From an uncultured Chloroflexota bacterium (GTDB taxonomy: Bacteria; Chloroflexota; Dehalococcoidia; UBA3495): a stretch of DNA of 32,283 nucleotides. A program made the position numbers and the translations under genes. Location of the stretch: positions 1-32,283 of the forward strand of contig CAJXEF010000006.1 in NCBI GenBank assembly GCA_913052545.1. The letters run 5' to 3'. The notes beneath the pieces are model-generated. The model was not told the DNA's origin and made no database searches. It saw only the letters and a list, made by a program, of their open reading frames with translations. Numbering within the stretch: the stretch's first letter is position 1; the number at the start of each line of letters is the position of its first letter. This document shows positions 1-8,399 of the stretch, piece by piece.

Positions 1-119
1 AGAAAAATCCGCAAAATTTTTGACGTGTTTATAGAAGTTTTTTAATTTTTGACCATTGGGTTACGGCTACGAGCACTTTCAATGCGATCCGTATATTTGA
101 AACGTTTTTGCACTAAACG

Positions 120-908
120 TCAAGGAAGATAGGCAACCACAAGATCAGTTCTGATGATTTGTCCAATCTCATTAGATGCGATGATTTTTACATGATTCGT
201 GCCGACAGACAGGGATATCTCAGTATTGAACACCCCAAGTTCTTTAACCGGTAGGTCAGGTACTTCCCTAACTTTTACTTCGACTTCTTTCGCTTGCACC
301 GTTATTTTTGCATCTGGGGTAGTTAGGCCTGCTACCGTGATCGTCTGCTTAACTGCCAAGCTTTGGTTCAGGGGTTCTCGAACACTGAGAAAGATCGGTT
401 GTCTAGACAACAATGTCACATGTCTAGTTGCGGTAGCTTTGACTTCATTTTCGCTTTTAAGAACAACCTTTATGTCGTTAGCCCCTGTTTTCAACATGAT
501 CCCTTTCCAAAAAAGGCCGTTCGCGTCGATCATTACAGGGTCGCCATTTACGGTCACCTTTGATCGCGGATTACCTATGCCATGTATCACAAGAATATTG
601 TCACGAACTATGACACCATCCTCGGGCTCTATTATCTCCAACCATTCCGGAGAGTTTGCCGGATTAACTGTTGTAAAAGTTGGTGCCATAGTCGGCACCA
701 TGGTTGGTGCCATAGTCGGCACCATAGTCGCTATTCCAGAAGAAATGATGGTTGGCTGCTTAATATATTTAACAATAACTACCGGGGTAGCCGTGGGGGT
801 TACAGTTTCCGTCATCCTTCCCGGCCTTTCTAATTCTTGGAAACATCCCAAAGCTAAGATAGGAAAGAGAGTGATTAAAACAACAAGTATCTTCGATAGA
901 CAAGACAT
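120..908 (-). CDS. Lipoprotein with two Ig-like (glucodextranase B-type) domains
   Basis: Predicted surface lipoprotein of 262 residues. The N-terminus has a short hydrophobic stretch ending in LALGC, a good lipobox, so the Cys is probably lipidated and the protein held on the outer face of the membrane. A Thr/Pro/Met-rich linker follows, containing a duplicated TMVPTMAP unit. Two beta-sandwich modules come next, with the pattern 'PEDGVIVRDN..V.G.G.P...V.VNG....DANGLF....L..G.N.I.V', which resembles the glucodextranase-B/bacterial Ig-like families. No catalytic domain is visible. I chose the ATG at 908 because a GGAG lies 11 nt upstream; in-frame TTG codons reach 917. The gene starts 25 nt after the histidine kinase stop, so it is probably co-transcribed with the two-component pair and may be its sensory partner or an associated envelope protein (inference). 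Confidence 0.8.
   Translation of the reverse strand: MSCLSKILVVLITLFPILALGCFQELERPGRMTETVTPTATPVVIVKYIKQPTIISSGIATMVPTMAPTMVPTMAPTFTTVNPANSPEWLEIIEPEDGVIVRDNILVIHGIGNPRSKVTVNGDPVMIDANGLFWKGIMLKTGANDIKVVLKSENEVKATATRHVTLLSRQPIFLSVREPLNQSLAVKQTITVAGLTTPDAKITVQAKEVEVKVREVPDLPVKELGVFNTEISLSVGTNHVKIIASNEIGQIIRTDLVVAYLP
679..726. repeat. Two tandem copies of a 24-bp unit inside the lipoprotein linker
   Basis: Positions 679-702 and 703-726 are identical except for the last base. Each unit also contains an inverted repeat, GGTGCC-N6-GGCACC. In protein the array encodes the repeated Met/Val/Pro/Thr/Ala linker. Unit length is a multiple of three, so copy number can change without a frameshift. Confidence 0.85.
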
Positions 909-933
909 CACCAACAAATCTCCAAAGTGCCGC

Positions 934-1932
934 CTACATAGGTCCTTTGATAGGAAGGCTCAAAAGAAATGCCGTGTGGTGCTCTGGGTCGGGCTCGACT
1001 ATGCTTTCTACCCTTAGATCGCCGCCGTATTTTATTGCTAACATGTTAGCAATAAATAAACCTAATCCAGAACTCGTCTTTTCTTCAATCCTGGCGACCT
1101 CTGGAGTCCAGCCTCTATCAAATATATGTTCGGTATAATGCGAAGCTATTCCAGGTCCATCATCCCATACTCGGATGAAGAAATCCGTCAGATTCCTAGT
1201 AAGTTGGATTTCAATATGTTCTGTCGCGTATCTCACCATATTGTCAACGAGATTGGTTAAAATATGTTCTATAGCAGCACCATCGCAGTAAACCAACCCA
1301 AATTCCGCAGGCTCGGACCACCAAGTAATCTCTTTGTAAGCCTCCGCTGCTACAGGTGTATATCTATCGACTATGCGTCGTATAAGTTCCGACGGCTCGA
1401 CCGGCTGAATGGTGGGGACTGTAGGAGCTTCCAATTGAACTAATACCTGTATGTTAGAAACCATTAACCTAAAACTAGGAGTCTGTACCTCTATCTCATC
1501 TAAAAGCCCTTGAATTTCAGGATGAAGCTTCGTCTCCGCTGCCCGAAACGTCAACCGTAGCTCACGTTCTTTTCCTAAAATACGACGTAGGGGCCGCCCC
1601 AAATCATGGTGAAACAACTCGAAATATTGTTGTGTAAGTAGGCCCCAACGCTCCGTAGTTCTTTCGTCGACACCTACAAGACCCTCAGATCGGCCAAGCA
1701 ATCTCGGAATGTAATAGCTAAGTGCCATAGTTAGCAACGCAACCAGAATTACACCTACTGATAAATATGCTGTAGGCTCCACACCCCATAAATAATCACT
1801 TAATGTTTCTCCTACAAATGGGGAAATTATCAATCCCATGATACCTGCGAAGGCGAAAACCAACATAACCAATCTGGTCCACCAAAGTTTCGAATTATAT
1901 CTAACCACAGATTCACATTTTGGGAGGAACAA
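934..1932 (-). CDS. Membrane sensor histidine kinase
   Basis: Two-component sensor kinase of 332 residues. Two hydrophobic segments (about residues 20-40 and 55-76) flank a very short loop, so there is no substantial extracellular sensor domain. The H-box reads HDLGRPL, with the probable phospho-His at residue 109. The ATPase domain has an N-box (NLVDN, around 227-231), a G1 box (DDGPG, 257-261) and a G2 box (GLGL, 289-292). The start is a TTG that overlaps the last 20 nt of the upstream response regulator; a GTG a few codons in is an alternative. No upstream ATG is in frame, and the overlap implies translational coupling. Partner: the response regulator at 1913-2686. The stimulus cannot be told from sequence; the lipoprotein just downstream may take part in sensing. 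Confidence 0.88.
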   Translation of the reverse strand: MFLPKCESVVRYNSKLWWTRLVMLVFAFAGIMGLIISPFVGETLSDYLWGVEPTAYLSVGVILVALLTMALSYYIPRLLGRSEGLVGVDERTTERWGLLTQQYFELFHHDLGRPLRRILGKERELRLTFRAAETKLHPEIQGLLDEIEVQTPSFRLMVSNIQVLVQLEAPTVPTIQPVEPSELIRRIVDRYTPVAAEAYKEITWWSEPAEFGLVYCDGAAIEHILTNLVDNMVRYATEHIEIQLTRNLTDFFIRVWDDGPGIASHYTEHIFDRGWTPEVARIEEKTSSGLGLFIANMLAIKYGGDLRVESIVEPDPEHHTAFLLSLPIKGPM

Positions 1933-2686
1933 GGCGATAACCCTGGTCCCTCACGTTTATTATCAAATCGGAGGCACCTAAAGAGATACCAAGTGCCTTA
2001 CCTAGTGAAATCTTGATCTCTCTGATCCGAACTCTAAGGGATCCTCTCGCATCTTCACCCTCGAAATATCGTTCTAAGCGACTAAACGGCACTAACTCTC
2101 CGGGGCTTCTGTACCAAGTGGCTACTAATTCCTTAAAAATATCAAATTTTGCTCCGTTGATATCCTCTATCAGCACCGACTGTTCATTAGTTCTCACAAA
2201 GACGGTCTTCGTATTTGTATCTAAATATAAGCAATCATTGATCGGAATTTTCTCAGGAGTACTGCCTATTAATCGGCGTAGCCTCAGCACCACCTCTTCA
2301 GGACTAGCCAATTTATCTATAAAATCAACAGGGGCATCCCACTGGAGGCTTCCCCGCACTGCTGTTTCCCTGTCCGGACCTTGGGCATATTGTGTAAACA
2401 TCAAAACAGGCAGTCTAGGATAATTGTTCACTATTTTCTGTAGAATATCCAAACCTTTAAATTGATCTTCTTTGTGTTCACCCAAACGTATATCTAACAA
2501 GATCCCATCGGGACTGTCTGCTTCTATCGTATAAAGCGTTAAGGCTTCAAATTCGTCCCCAATAGAACCACTTGGTTCAGGTTTTATTATTTGGGTCAGC
2601 CAGCCCTCTTCATCCAGTCTGCGTTTGACGGCGTTAACTATTGGGGACTCTGATTCATCATCTACTATCAAGATAGTATTAGGCAT
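1913..2686 (-). CDS. OmpR/PhoB-like response regulator
   Basis: Response regulator of 257 residues. The receiver domain (about 1-138) has the acidic pair D9-D10, phospho-acceptor D65 in LLDIR, T98 and K125. D65 sits about ten residues later than usual because of extra sequence between the first helix and the third strand. After D65 there is another short insert (GEHKEDQFKG). The C-terminal part (about 160-257) looks like a winged-helix DNA-binding domain, with DIFKELVATW in the first helices, RVRIREIK in the recognition region and a closing NVRDQGYRLV hairpin. It probably controls transcription when phosphorylated by the overlapping kinase. It is the first gene of the regulator-kinase-lipoprotein unit, 208 nt downstream of rho. 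A weak TAAAAT -10-like element lies in that gap. Confidence 0.88.
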   Translation of the reverse strand: MPNTILIVDDESESPIVNAVKRRLDEEGWLTQIIKPEPSGSIGDEFEALTLYTIEADSPDGILLDIRLGEHKEDQFKGLDILQKIVNNYPRLPVLMFTQYAQGPDRETAVRGSLQWDAPVDFIDKLASPEEVVLRLRRLIGSTPEKIPINDCLYLDTNTKTVFVRTNEQSVLIEDINGAKFDIFKELVATWYRSPGELVPFSRLERYFEGEDARGSLRVRIREIKISLGKALGISLGASDLIINVRDQGYRLVPPKM

Positions 2687-2894
2687 CGGTTGATAATTGT
2701 CCCAATAATTTTTATGGCTTTGTGTATTTTATCAGATGGTTAAGAAGGAACGAATTAGAGACACTCGTATATATGGATGGCTTGTTGGAAGGCAAACTAA
2801 CGATGAGCAAAAGAATAATTCTATTTAAAATGCTTGTCCGTGGACCAGTAGGGGGCTTCAATAGTCGAACTCTGTCCAAATTGTGACCCATCCG

Positions 2895-4184
2895 TCAAGC
2901 ATCTTTATTTAGATTAGACAAAAAGGCTTGGTTATCATCATATTTAGCAAGCCGCTCTAAAACTCTTTCTGTTGCGCTTGCTGAATTATCGTTAGATATC
3001 AGAGTGATCATCCTCCTCAGCAAAACGATCTGTCTCATGGTTTCCTCACCAAAGAGCAATTCTTCTCGGCGAGTCCCACTTCTTACTATATCGATTGCTG
3101 GGAAAAAGCGTCGGTCGGCCAACTTGCGATCTAGATGAAGTTCCATATTGCCAGTTCCCTTAAACTCCTCGTAAATCACCTCATCCATACGGCTACCCGT
3201 GTCTACCAGACAAGTAGCTATAACTGTTAGGCTTCCCCCTTCCTCGATATTCCGTGCTGCACCAAAAAACTTTTTCGGTGGATACAAAGCCACCGGGTCT
3301 ATCCCTCCCGAAAGAGTACGGCCACTAGAAGGAACCGCCAGGTTATATGCTCGGGTAAGTCTAGTAACACTATCCAGGAGAATTACCACATCTCTCTCCG
3401 CCTCTACTAAACGCTTAGCCCTTTCTAAGGCGAGTTCCGCAACTCGACATTGATCTTCTACCGATTCATCAAAAGTGGACGAGAAGACATCCCCTTTAAC
3501 GGCGCGGCGCATTTCAGTAACTTCCTCTGGCCGTTCACCGATCAATACCACCATGAGCACAGCTTCCGGCAAATTTACAGCAACACTATGTGATAGGTGT
3601 TTAAGGATAGTAGTCTTACCTGCTTTAGGAGGAGAAACTACTAGGCCTCTTTGACCCAGTCCAATGGGAGCGAACAAATCAACCATCCGCGTAGATAAAT
3701 TGGACGAATCCGTTTCTAAGATGATTTGTTGTTCCGGAAATATCGGTGTTAGGTATTCAAATTGAGGCCGTGACCGACTTGGAATCTGCTCAGGATCAAA
3801 GCCATTAACTTTTTCTACTCGAACTAAACCAAAATAACGTTCCCCTTCCTTAGGAGGTCTAACTTGTCCAGTGACTGTATCGCCTGTTTTCAAACCAAAC
3901 CGACGAATTTGAGACTGTGATATGTACACGTCTCCTGTAGCATGAGAGTATGCTACCTGACGAAGAAACCCATATCCCTCGTCCATTATTTCCAAGATCC
4001 CCGACGCTGTAAGAGCCTGATGAGATGATGCTGTTTGAAGAATTCTGCTTAACAGGTCTTCACGCCTTAAGTTAGTGAGACCTAGACTTTCACCCAGACC
4101 CACACTTTCGGCTACATCCAGCAACTGATCTTTAGTCTTCCCGCCTAACTCAGCTACATCCACGATAGGTTGTGTGGTTGCCAT
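2895..4184 (-). CDS. rho: Transcription termination factor Rho
   Basis: Hexameric RNA helicase that ends transcription at Rho-dependent sites. The 429-residue protein is close to the family length (E. coli 419). An N-terminal SAP-like helical region is followed by the cold-shock-type RNA-binding domain (GILEIMDEGYGFLR, around 60-80). The RecA-like ATPase follows, with Walker A (PPKAGKTT, around 185-192), Walker B (VVILLDSVTRL) and Q-/R-loop regions, ending in the usual RRMI segment. I preferred the ATG at 4184: GAGG lies 5 nt upstream, while an in-frame GTG at 4190 overlaps that ribosome binding site. Upstream are the aldolase and pyrG on the same strand, an order known from Firmicutes. Identification is secure. 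Confidence 0.97.
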   Translation of the reverse strand: MATTQPIVDVAELGGKTKDQLLDVAESVGLGESLGLTNLRREDLLSRILQTASSHQALTASGILEIMDEGYGFLRQVAYSHATGDVYISQSQIRRFGLKTGDTVTGQVRPPKEGERYFGLVRVEKVNGFDPEQIPSRSRPQFEYLTPIFPEQQIILETDSSNLSTRMVDLFAPIGLGQRGLVVSPPKAGKTTILKHLSHSVAVNLPEAVLMVVLIGERPEEVTEMRRAVKGDVFSSTFDESVEDQCRVAELALERAKRLVEAERDVVILLDSVTRLTRAYNLAVPSSGRTLSGGIDPVALYPPKKFFGAARNIEEGGSLTVIATCLVDTGSRMDEVIYEEFKGTGNMELHLDRKLADRRFFPAIDIVRSGTRREELLFGEETMRQIVLLRRMITLISNDNSASATERVLERLAKYDDNQAFLSNLNKDA

Positions 4185-4322
4185 GTGCACCTCGTCCCTT
4201 TGGCAGATTATTTAACTACCATCGATATCATAATTTCCTTCATCGGTATACCATGTGATGATTACACGGTCTATTCTTTAACAAGCGGAACCAACCTATA
4301 AATTTCTCTGAAACACCGTCGC

Positions 4323-4982
4323 CTAGGCCTCACTCGCTTTCCGCCAATCTTCTAGGAACCTCGCGACACCCGCATCCGTGAGAGGATGTTGAACCATCTG
4401 CGTTAACACCCCATACGGGATCGTTGCTATATCCGCCCCTGCCTTGGCTGCGAGCAAACAATGCAACGAATTCCTGATACTAGCAGCCATAACCAAAGTT
4501 TTAATATCAAAGGATCTAAAGACAGAAACGATATCAGATACCAGGTCCATACCCTCCTGCCCAATGTCATCTAACCGGCCGACAAACGGGCTTACTACGG
4601 TCGAACCTGCCTGAGCTCCCAAAATCGCTTGATTCACAGAAAAACAGAGGGTTTGATTACAATTAATCCCATCTTTACTGAGTTCTGAAATAGCCTCAAA
4701 CCCATTCATAGTACTCGGAATCTTAACCCAGGGGTTCGGAATCCATTCGGCAATCTCTCGCCCTTCTGCTATCATGCCGGCAGCATCTTGGCTGACAACT
4801 TCTACCGAGATTGGACCATCAATTAAATCGGATATTTGCTGAACTGCCGTCCTATACGAATCTGGACGGCCGATCCCTTCTTTAGCAGCTAAAGAGGGAT
4901 TAGTAGTCACGCCAGTAACCACACCCATACGTGCGCCTAAGCGGATCTCCTCTATATTGGCCGTGTCTAAAAATAACTTCAC
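4323..4982 (-). CDS. Fructose-6-phosphate aldolase / transaldolase (TalC/FSA family)
   Basis: Small class I aldolase of the transaldolase superfamily, acting in cytoplasmic sugar-phosphate metabolism. It begins MKLFLDTAN and has TGVTTNPSL. The Schiff-base lysine is in VKIPST, at about residue 87. The C-terminal half has the family pattern AGADIATIPYGVL. With the GTG start at 4982 the protein is 219 residues, the FSA/TalC norm, and GAGG sits 9 nt upstream. A longer TTG-started frame (to 4997) would put that ribosome binding site inside the gene, so I rejected it. Whether it works as transaldolase or fructose-6-phosphate aldolase cannot be decided by eye. It lies between pyrG and rho on the same strand. 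Confidence 0.93.
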   Translation of the reverse strand: MKLFLDTANIEEIRLGARMGVVTGVTTNPSLAAKEGIGRPDSYRTAVQQISDLIDGPISVEVVSQDAAGMIAEGREIAEWIPNPWVKIPSTMNGFEAISELSKDGINCNQTLCFSVNQAILGAQAGSTVVSPFVGRLDDIGQEGMDLVSDIVSVFRSFDIKTLVMAASIRNSLHCLLAAKAGADIATIPYGVLTQMVQHPLTDAGVARFLEDWRKASEA

Positions 4983-5095
4983 GAGACAATTCCTCAAACC
5001 ACTCTTGTTGAATATTAAAATGGGGCCATCATTCCAGAAGGATCTATGATTCTAATGCTAAATACAACTGCTCAAAAATAACGGAACAGGTATTC

Positions 5096-6742
5096 TTATA
5101 ATTCCCGTGGGCCCAAAAGTAAAGGACGTTGACCTCCTTCTCTTATGGTATCTTTGGCAACTCCTATAAAATCCCTAAATAAGGGGTGCGGGTTACTAGG
5201 GCGAGACTGAAATTCAGGATGAAATTGAACTCCTACCATGAATTGGTGGTCTTTAACCTCTGCAGTTTCTACTAAGTGCCCATCTGGCGAAACACCACCT
5301 ACAATTAAACCTGATCCTTCTAAATCTTCTCTGTAGGCATTATTTACTTCGAATCGATGTCTGTGTCTCTCCATTACCTCAACTGCTTGGTAAGCATCAA
5401 ATGTCTTGGTATTAAAAACAGGTCGGCAGGGATACCAGCCCAACCGCATCGTACCACCCATCGACGTAACGTTTCGTTGATCAGGCATAATATGGATGAC
5501 CGGATCTGGAGTATCAGCATCCAACTCCTCTGAGTTAGCCTTCGATAACCCTAAAACATTTCTCGCCCATTCAATTATCATCACTTGCATACCTAGACAA
5601 AGACCCAGATATGGAACCTGATGTTGCCTGGCATAAGTTACAGTATCAACCATGCCTTCCACGCCTCTGGGACCAAACCCACCCGGGACGACGATGCCAC
5701 ACACGTCGCCAAGAAGTGTCTCCGGCCCTAGCCGTTCAACATCCTCGGAATGCACCCATTCGATTTTTACCTCTTTATTGTGTGCTACCCCTGCATGACG
5801 TAAGGCTTCCCTAACAGATATATAACTGTCCGGATACTCCGCGTATTTGCCTACCACAGCTATGGATATAGGACCATTCAAAGACTTCATATGATCGACC
5901 ATGCTGATCCAAGCACTGAGATCTGGAGGGCTATTCCCGAAGCCGAATGATTTGATAATATAATCTCCTAACCCGGCCTCTTCTAAGATAAGCGGAACTT
6001 CATATACATTATCGACAGTCTCTAACGGTATCACAGCATCGCTATCAACATCGCAGAATAAAGATAATTTGTCGCGAATCGAGTCGGAAACAGGATAATC
6101 ACTACGACAAAGCAACGCATCAGGCTGGATACCAATACTTCTCAGTTCTTTTATACTGTGCTGAGTTGGCTTGGTTTTCAATTCCCCAGTAGCAGCGATA
6201 AAAGGAAGCAAGGTCAAATGCAGATAGAAAACATTGTCCCTTCCAACATCTTTGCGCATTTGCCTAATAGCCTCTAGGAATGGTAATCCCTCGATATCAC
6301 CGACCGTGCCTCCAACTTCTACAACAATTACATCGGCACCAGAGTCCTGAGCCACTGAGTTTAATCGGTTTTTTATCTCATTCGTTACATGAGGAACAGT
6401 TTGAATTGTACCACCCAAAAAATCCCCTCTCCGCTCCTTACCAATCAATGACAAATAGAGTTGCCCTGCGGTAAGATTAGACGACCGGGTAAGTTCGACA
6501 TCAATAAATCGCTCGTAATGCCCCAGATCCAAATCTGTTTCGCCACCATCTTGAGTAACGAAAACCTCACCATGTTGATACGGTGACATTGTTCCGGGAT
6601 CAACATTCAAATAGGGATCTAATTTAATTACTGAGACGGTCAACCCTCGGCTTTTAAGGATCCTACCTATGGAGGCAACACTAATCCCTTTACCGATTGA
6701 ACTGACTACCCCACCAGTTACGAAAATATATTTTGTGGCCAT
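5096..6742 (-). CDS. pyrG: CTP synthase
   Basis: Makes CTP from UTP, ATP and glutamine. At 548 residues it matches the family length (E. coli 545). The N-terminal synthetase domain opens with KYIFVTGGVVSSIGKG and carries the conserved SPYQHGEVFVTQDGGETDLD-type region, QTVPHVT and GGTVGDIE. The C-terminal class I glutamine amidotransferase domain has the nucleophile elbow GLCLGMQ (Cys) and the catalytic GVQFHPE (His, Glu). The glycine-rich VPGGFGPRG oxyanion region is present. The product is cytosolic and tetrameric in known relatives. A strong promoter lies about 105 nt upstream; the leader holds a small hairpin. Confidence 0.98.
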   Translation of the reverse strand: MATKYIFVTGGVVSSIGKGISVASIGRILKSRGLTVSVIKLDPYLNVDPGTMSPYQHGEVFVTQDGGETDLDLGHYERFIDVELTRSSNLTAGQLYLSLIGKERRGDFLGGTIQTVPHVTNEIKNRLNSVAQDSGADVIVVEVGGTVGDIEGLPFLEAIRQMRKDVGRDNVFYLHLTLLPFIAATGELKTKPTQHSIKELRSIGIQPDALLCRSDYPVSDSIRDKLSLFCDVDSDAVIPLETVDNVYEVPLILEEAGLGDYIIKSFGFGNSPPDLSAWISMVDHMKSLNGPISIAVVGKYAEYPDSYISVREALRHAGVAHNKEVKIEWVHSEDVERLGPETLLGDVCGIVVPGGFGPRGVEGMVDTVTYARQHQVPYLGLCLGMQVMIIEWARNVLGLSKANSEELDADTPDPVIHIMPDQRNVTSMGGTMRLGWYPCRPVFNTKTFDAYQAVEVMERHRHRFEVNNAYREDLEGSGLIVGGVSPDGHLVETAEVKDHQFMVGVQFHPEFQSRPSNPHPLFRDFIGVAKDTIREGGQRPLLLGPREL

Positions 6743-6808
6743 GCGTTATCGCTAAGCGTCATTTAAACGCCCAATTGTGGACTTTATCTACTAGGTGAAG
6801 GGGAAATC

Positions 6809-6832
6809 CGAAGCAAAGAGGACGCCGCTTCG
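6809..6832 (-). promoter_or_regulatory. Hairpin in the pyrG leader
   Basis: CGAAGC and GCTTCG are perfect 6-bp arms with a 12-nt loop, within the first 30 or so nucleotides of the predicted pyrG transcript. There is no U-run after it, so it is not a simple terminator. A role in mRNA stability or pyrG regulation is speculative. Confidence 0.3.
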
Positions 6833-6846
6833 AATGCTTAGGTAAA

Positions 6847-6876
6847 ATTATAGGCTTTCCTATTAATCAGTGTCAA
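6847..6876 (-). promoter_or_regulatory. Consensus sigma-70-type promoter of pyrG
   Basis: On the minus strand TTGACA (6871-6876) and TATAAT (6847-6852) are both perfect matches, separated by 18 bp. The start of transcription should be near 6840, giving a leader of about 98 nt. An AT-rich palindrome (6891-6904) lies just upstream of the -35 and could act as an UP element. Confidence 0.8.
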
Positions 6877-7024
6877 GCATTTGATTATCCTAAATAATTA
6901 TTTATCTGGCTAATCTTCTCCAATTGAACCATAATAAAAGAGAATATCCGCTGTTTAGTTAATTAATAAATGATTATAATTCGAACCGCAGATCCGGCGT
7001 CTTAAACCGTCAAATTATCACTTA

Positions 7025-7876
7025 ATGTTGAGATACAAATTGGTAGACTACAAAGAGAAAATCATTGATCTCCGGCACGGTAAGTTCCAAGTAGAGTTAG
7101 TGGAAGGTGGAACCGGCCCTACCTTGTTTTATCTACATGGGGCTTCAGGATATACAGGATGGGCACCGTTTTTAGATCATTTAGCTGAAACGTTCCACAT
7201 AATTGCCCCAGCACAGCCTGGTGTAGCCAATTCAACTGGTCTCCAATATTTGGATAACCTATGGGATCTCATCATATTTTACGAGGATTTAATCCACGAA
7301 CTCGACTTAAGTACTTTCCAATTATTTGGAGATGGTTACGGAGGAATGATTGCGGCTGAATTAGCTGCACATCACCCCGACATGGTCTCCAGATTAGCCC
7401 TAATTGCTCCCCTTGGAATGTGGTTAGAAAATCATCCAACCCTAGATATTTTCGCTCTAACGCCTTCACAGCGGAGCCAACTCGAATGGTTTAATCCTGA
7501 CAATCGAACTTCTCTCGAACTTCTTGACCAGCCACATGATCAATTACGTAAGCTCGAGCAGGAATTGGTAAATACTCAAACAGCACAGGCAATTAGCAAA
7601 TTCATGTGGCCAATAGCTGACCATGGGCTAATCAAACGTGCTCACAGAATAAGCATGCCTACTCTCCTTATATGGGGAGATTCCGATCAGGTAGTCCCTT
7701 TACCCTACGCCGATGCTTTTCAAAATTTGTTAACCAATGTTGAACTTAGCATCATAGAGAAATGCGGGCATGTCCCTCACCTAGAGCGCCCAGACCGGTT
7801 CCACGACAGTTTAATCAGGTTTTTATTGCCTGATTCTTATGTTTCTGACTCTGACTCGGAGGACTATGTTAGCTAG
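7025..7876 (+). CDS. Alpha/beta-hydrolase-fold protein without the nucleophilic serine
   Basis: Cytosolic alpha/beta-hydrolase-fold protein of 283 residues. The oxyanion-hole strand reads LFYLHGASG. The Asp of the triad is in LLIWGDSDQVVP and the His in CGHVPHLERP. The nucleophile elbow, normally GxSxGG, reads GDGYGG (codons GGA GAT GGT TAC GGA GGA, around 7330-7347). Serine is thus replaced by glycine, and one base change would account for it. It may be non-catalytic, use a different mechanism, or have a binding role; classic esterase activity is unlikely. No good ribosome binding site precedes the ATG. A TATAAT at 6975-6980 is a possible -10. The 3' end overlaps the DinB gene by 11 nt, implying one operon. 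Confidence 0.85.
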   Translation: MLRYKLVDYKEKIIDLRHGKFQVELVEGGTGPTLFYLHGASGYTGWAPFLDHLAETFHIIAPAQPGVANSTGLQYLDNLWDLIIFYEDLIHELDLSTFQLFGDGYGGMIAAELAAHHPDMVSRLALIAPLGMWLENHPTLDIFALTPSQRSQLEWFNPDNRTSLELLDQPHDQLRKLEQELVNTQTAQAISKFMWPIADHGLIKRAHRISMPTLLIWGDSDQVVPLPYADAFQNLLTNVELSIIEKCGHVPHLERPDRFHDSLIRFLLPDSYVSDSDSEDYVS

Positions 7877-8399
7877 ATTCATAACCGATACTATTAATAA
7901 AGAGCAAGAGTTCCTCATGCAAGCGATAGATGATTTAACCTTTTCAGAACTCCGGTGGCAGGCTACCCCGGAGGTCAACCCTATTGGCTGGATATTGTGG
8001 CACATGTTCAGGGTAGAAGACACGTGGGTCCAATTTTTTATCCAGAACAACCTCGAAATATGGGAGAGCCAAAAATGGAATCAGGTTTTTGATTTGCCTC
8101 TCCGAGACAACGGGTTCGGTCACACTCACGAACAAGTAAGCAATTTCCCTACCCTGGATCTGGCAAAGTTATTAGAATACGGCGCGGAAGTACGGAAGGG
8201 TACTCTAGATTACCTGACAGAGCTAGATTTTAATGAATTCACAGTGATACCGCGGGAAAGGCGACCAAACATCACTGTGGCAGATGTATTTAGACAAATT
8301 GTAGGGGAATTTTACCAACACACTGGGCAAATTGCCTATATAAAAGGGATGATACGCGGAGCTAATGCATTTCCCTCTGACTATACAGCGCCTAATTAA
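7866..8399 (+). CDS. DinB-superfamily (DUF664-like) protein
   Basis: Protein of 177 residues, probably a four-helix-bundle metal-binding protein of the DinB/YfiT superfamily. Conserved landmarks are NPIGWILWHMFRVEDTW in the second helix (likely ligand His, with Glu/Asp nearby) and GEFYQHTGQIAY in the last helix (ligand His followed by GQ). Members include thiol-dependent transferases and damage-induced proteins; the substrate is unknown here. I chose the ATG at 7866 because GGAGGA sits immediately upstream at 7858-7863. A longer frame from 7839 would overlap the hydrolase gene more deeply and has no ribosome binding site. Translationally coupled to the preceding hydrolase-fold gene. Confidence 0.82.
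   Translation: MLARFITDTINKEQEFLMQAIDDLTFSELRWQATPEVNPIGWILWHMFRVEDTWVQFFIQNNLEIWESQKWNQVFDLPLRDNGFGHTHEQVSNFPTLDLAKLLEYGAEVRKGTLDYLTELDFNEFTVIPRERRPNITVADVFRQIVGEFYQHTGQIAYIKGMIRGANAFPSDYTAPN

Noticed and set aside
102..120. Small inverted repeat ACGTTT/AAACGT downstream of the lipoprotein gene
   Set aside because: AT-rich 6-bp stem with no U-run; likely chance.
199..1017. Long plus-strand open frame opposite the lipoprotein
   Set aside because: Shadow of the minus-strand gene; low-complexity translation, no domain, no ribosome binding site.
2687..2894. Possible tRNA or small RNA between rho and the response regulator
   Set aside because: A GTTCGAC stretch looks like a T-loop, but no acceptor or anticodon stems can be drawn around it.
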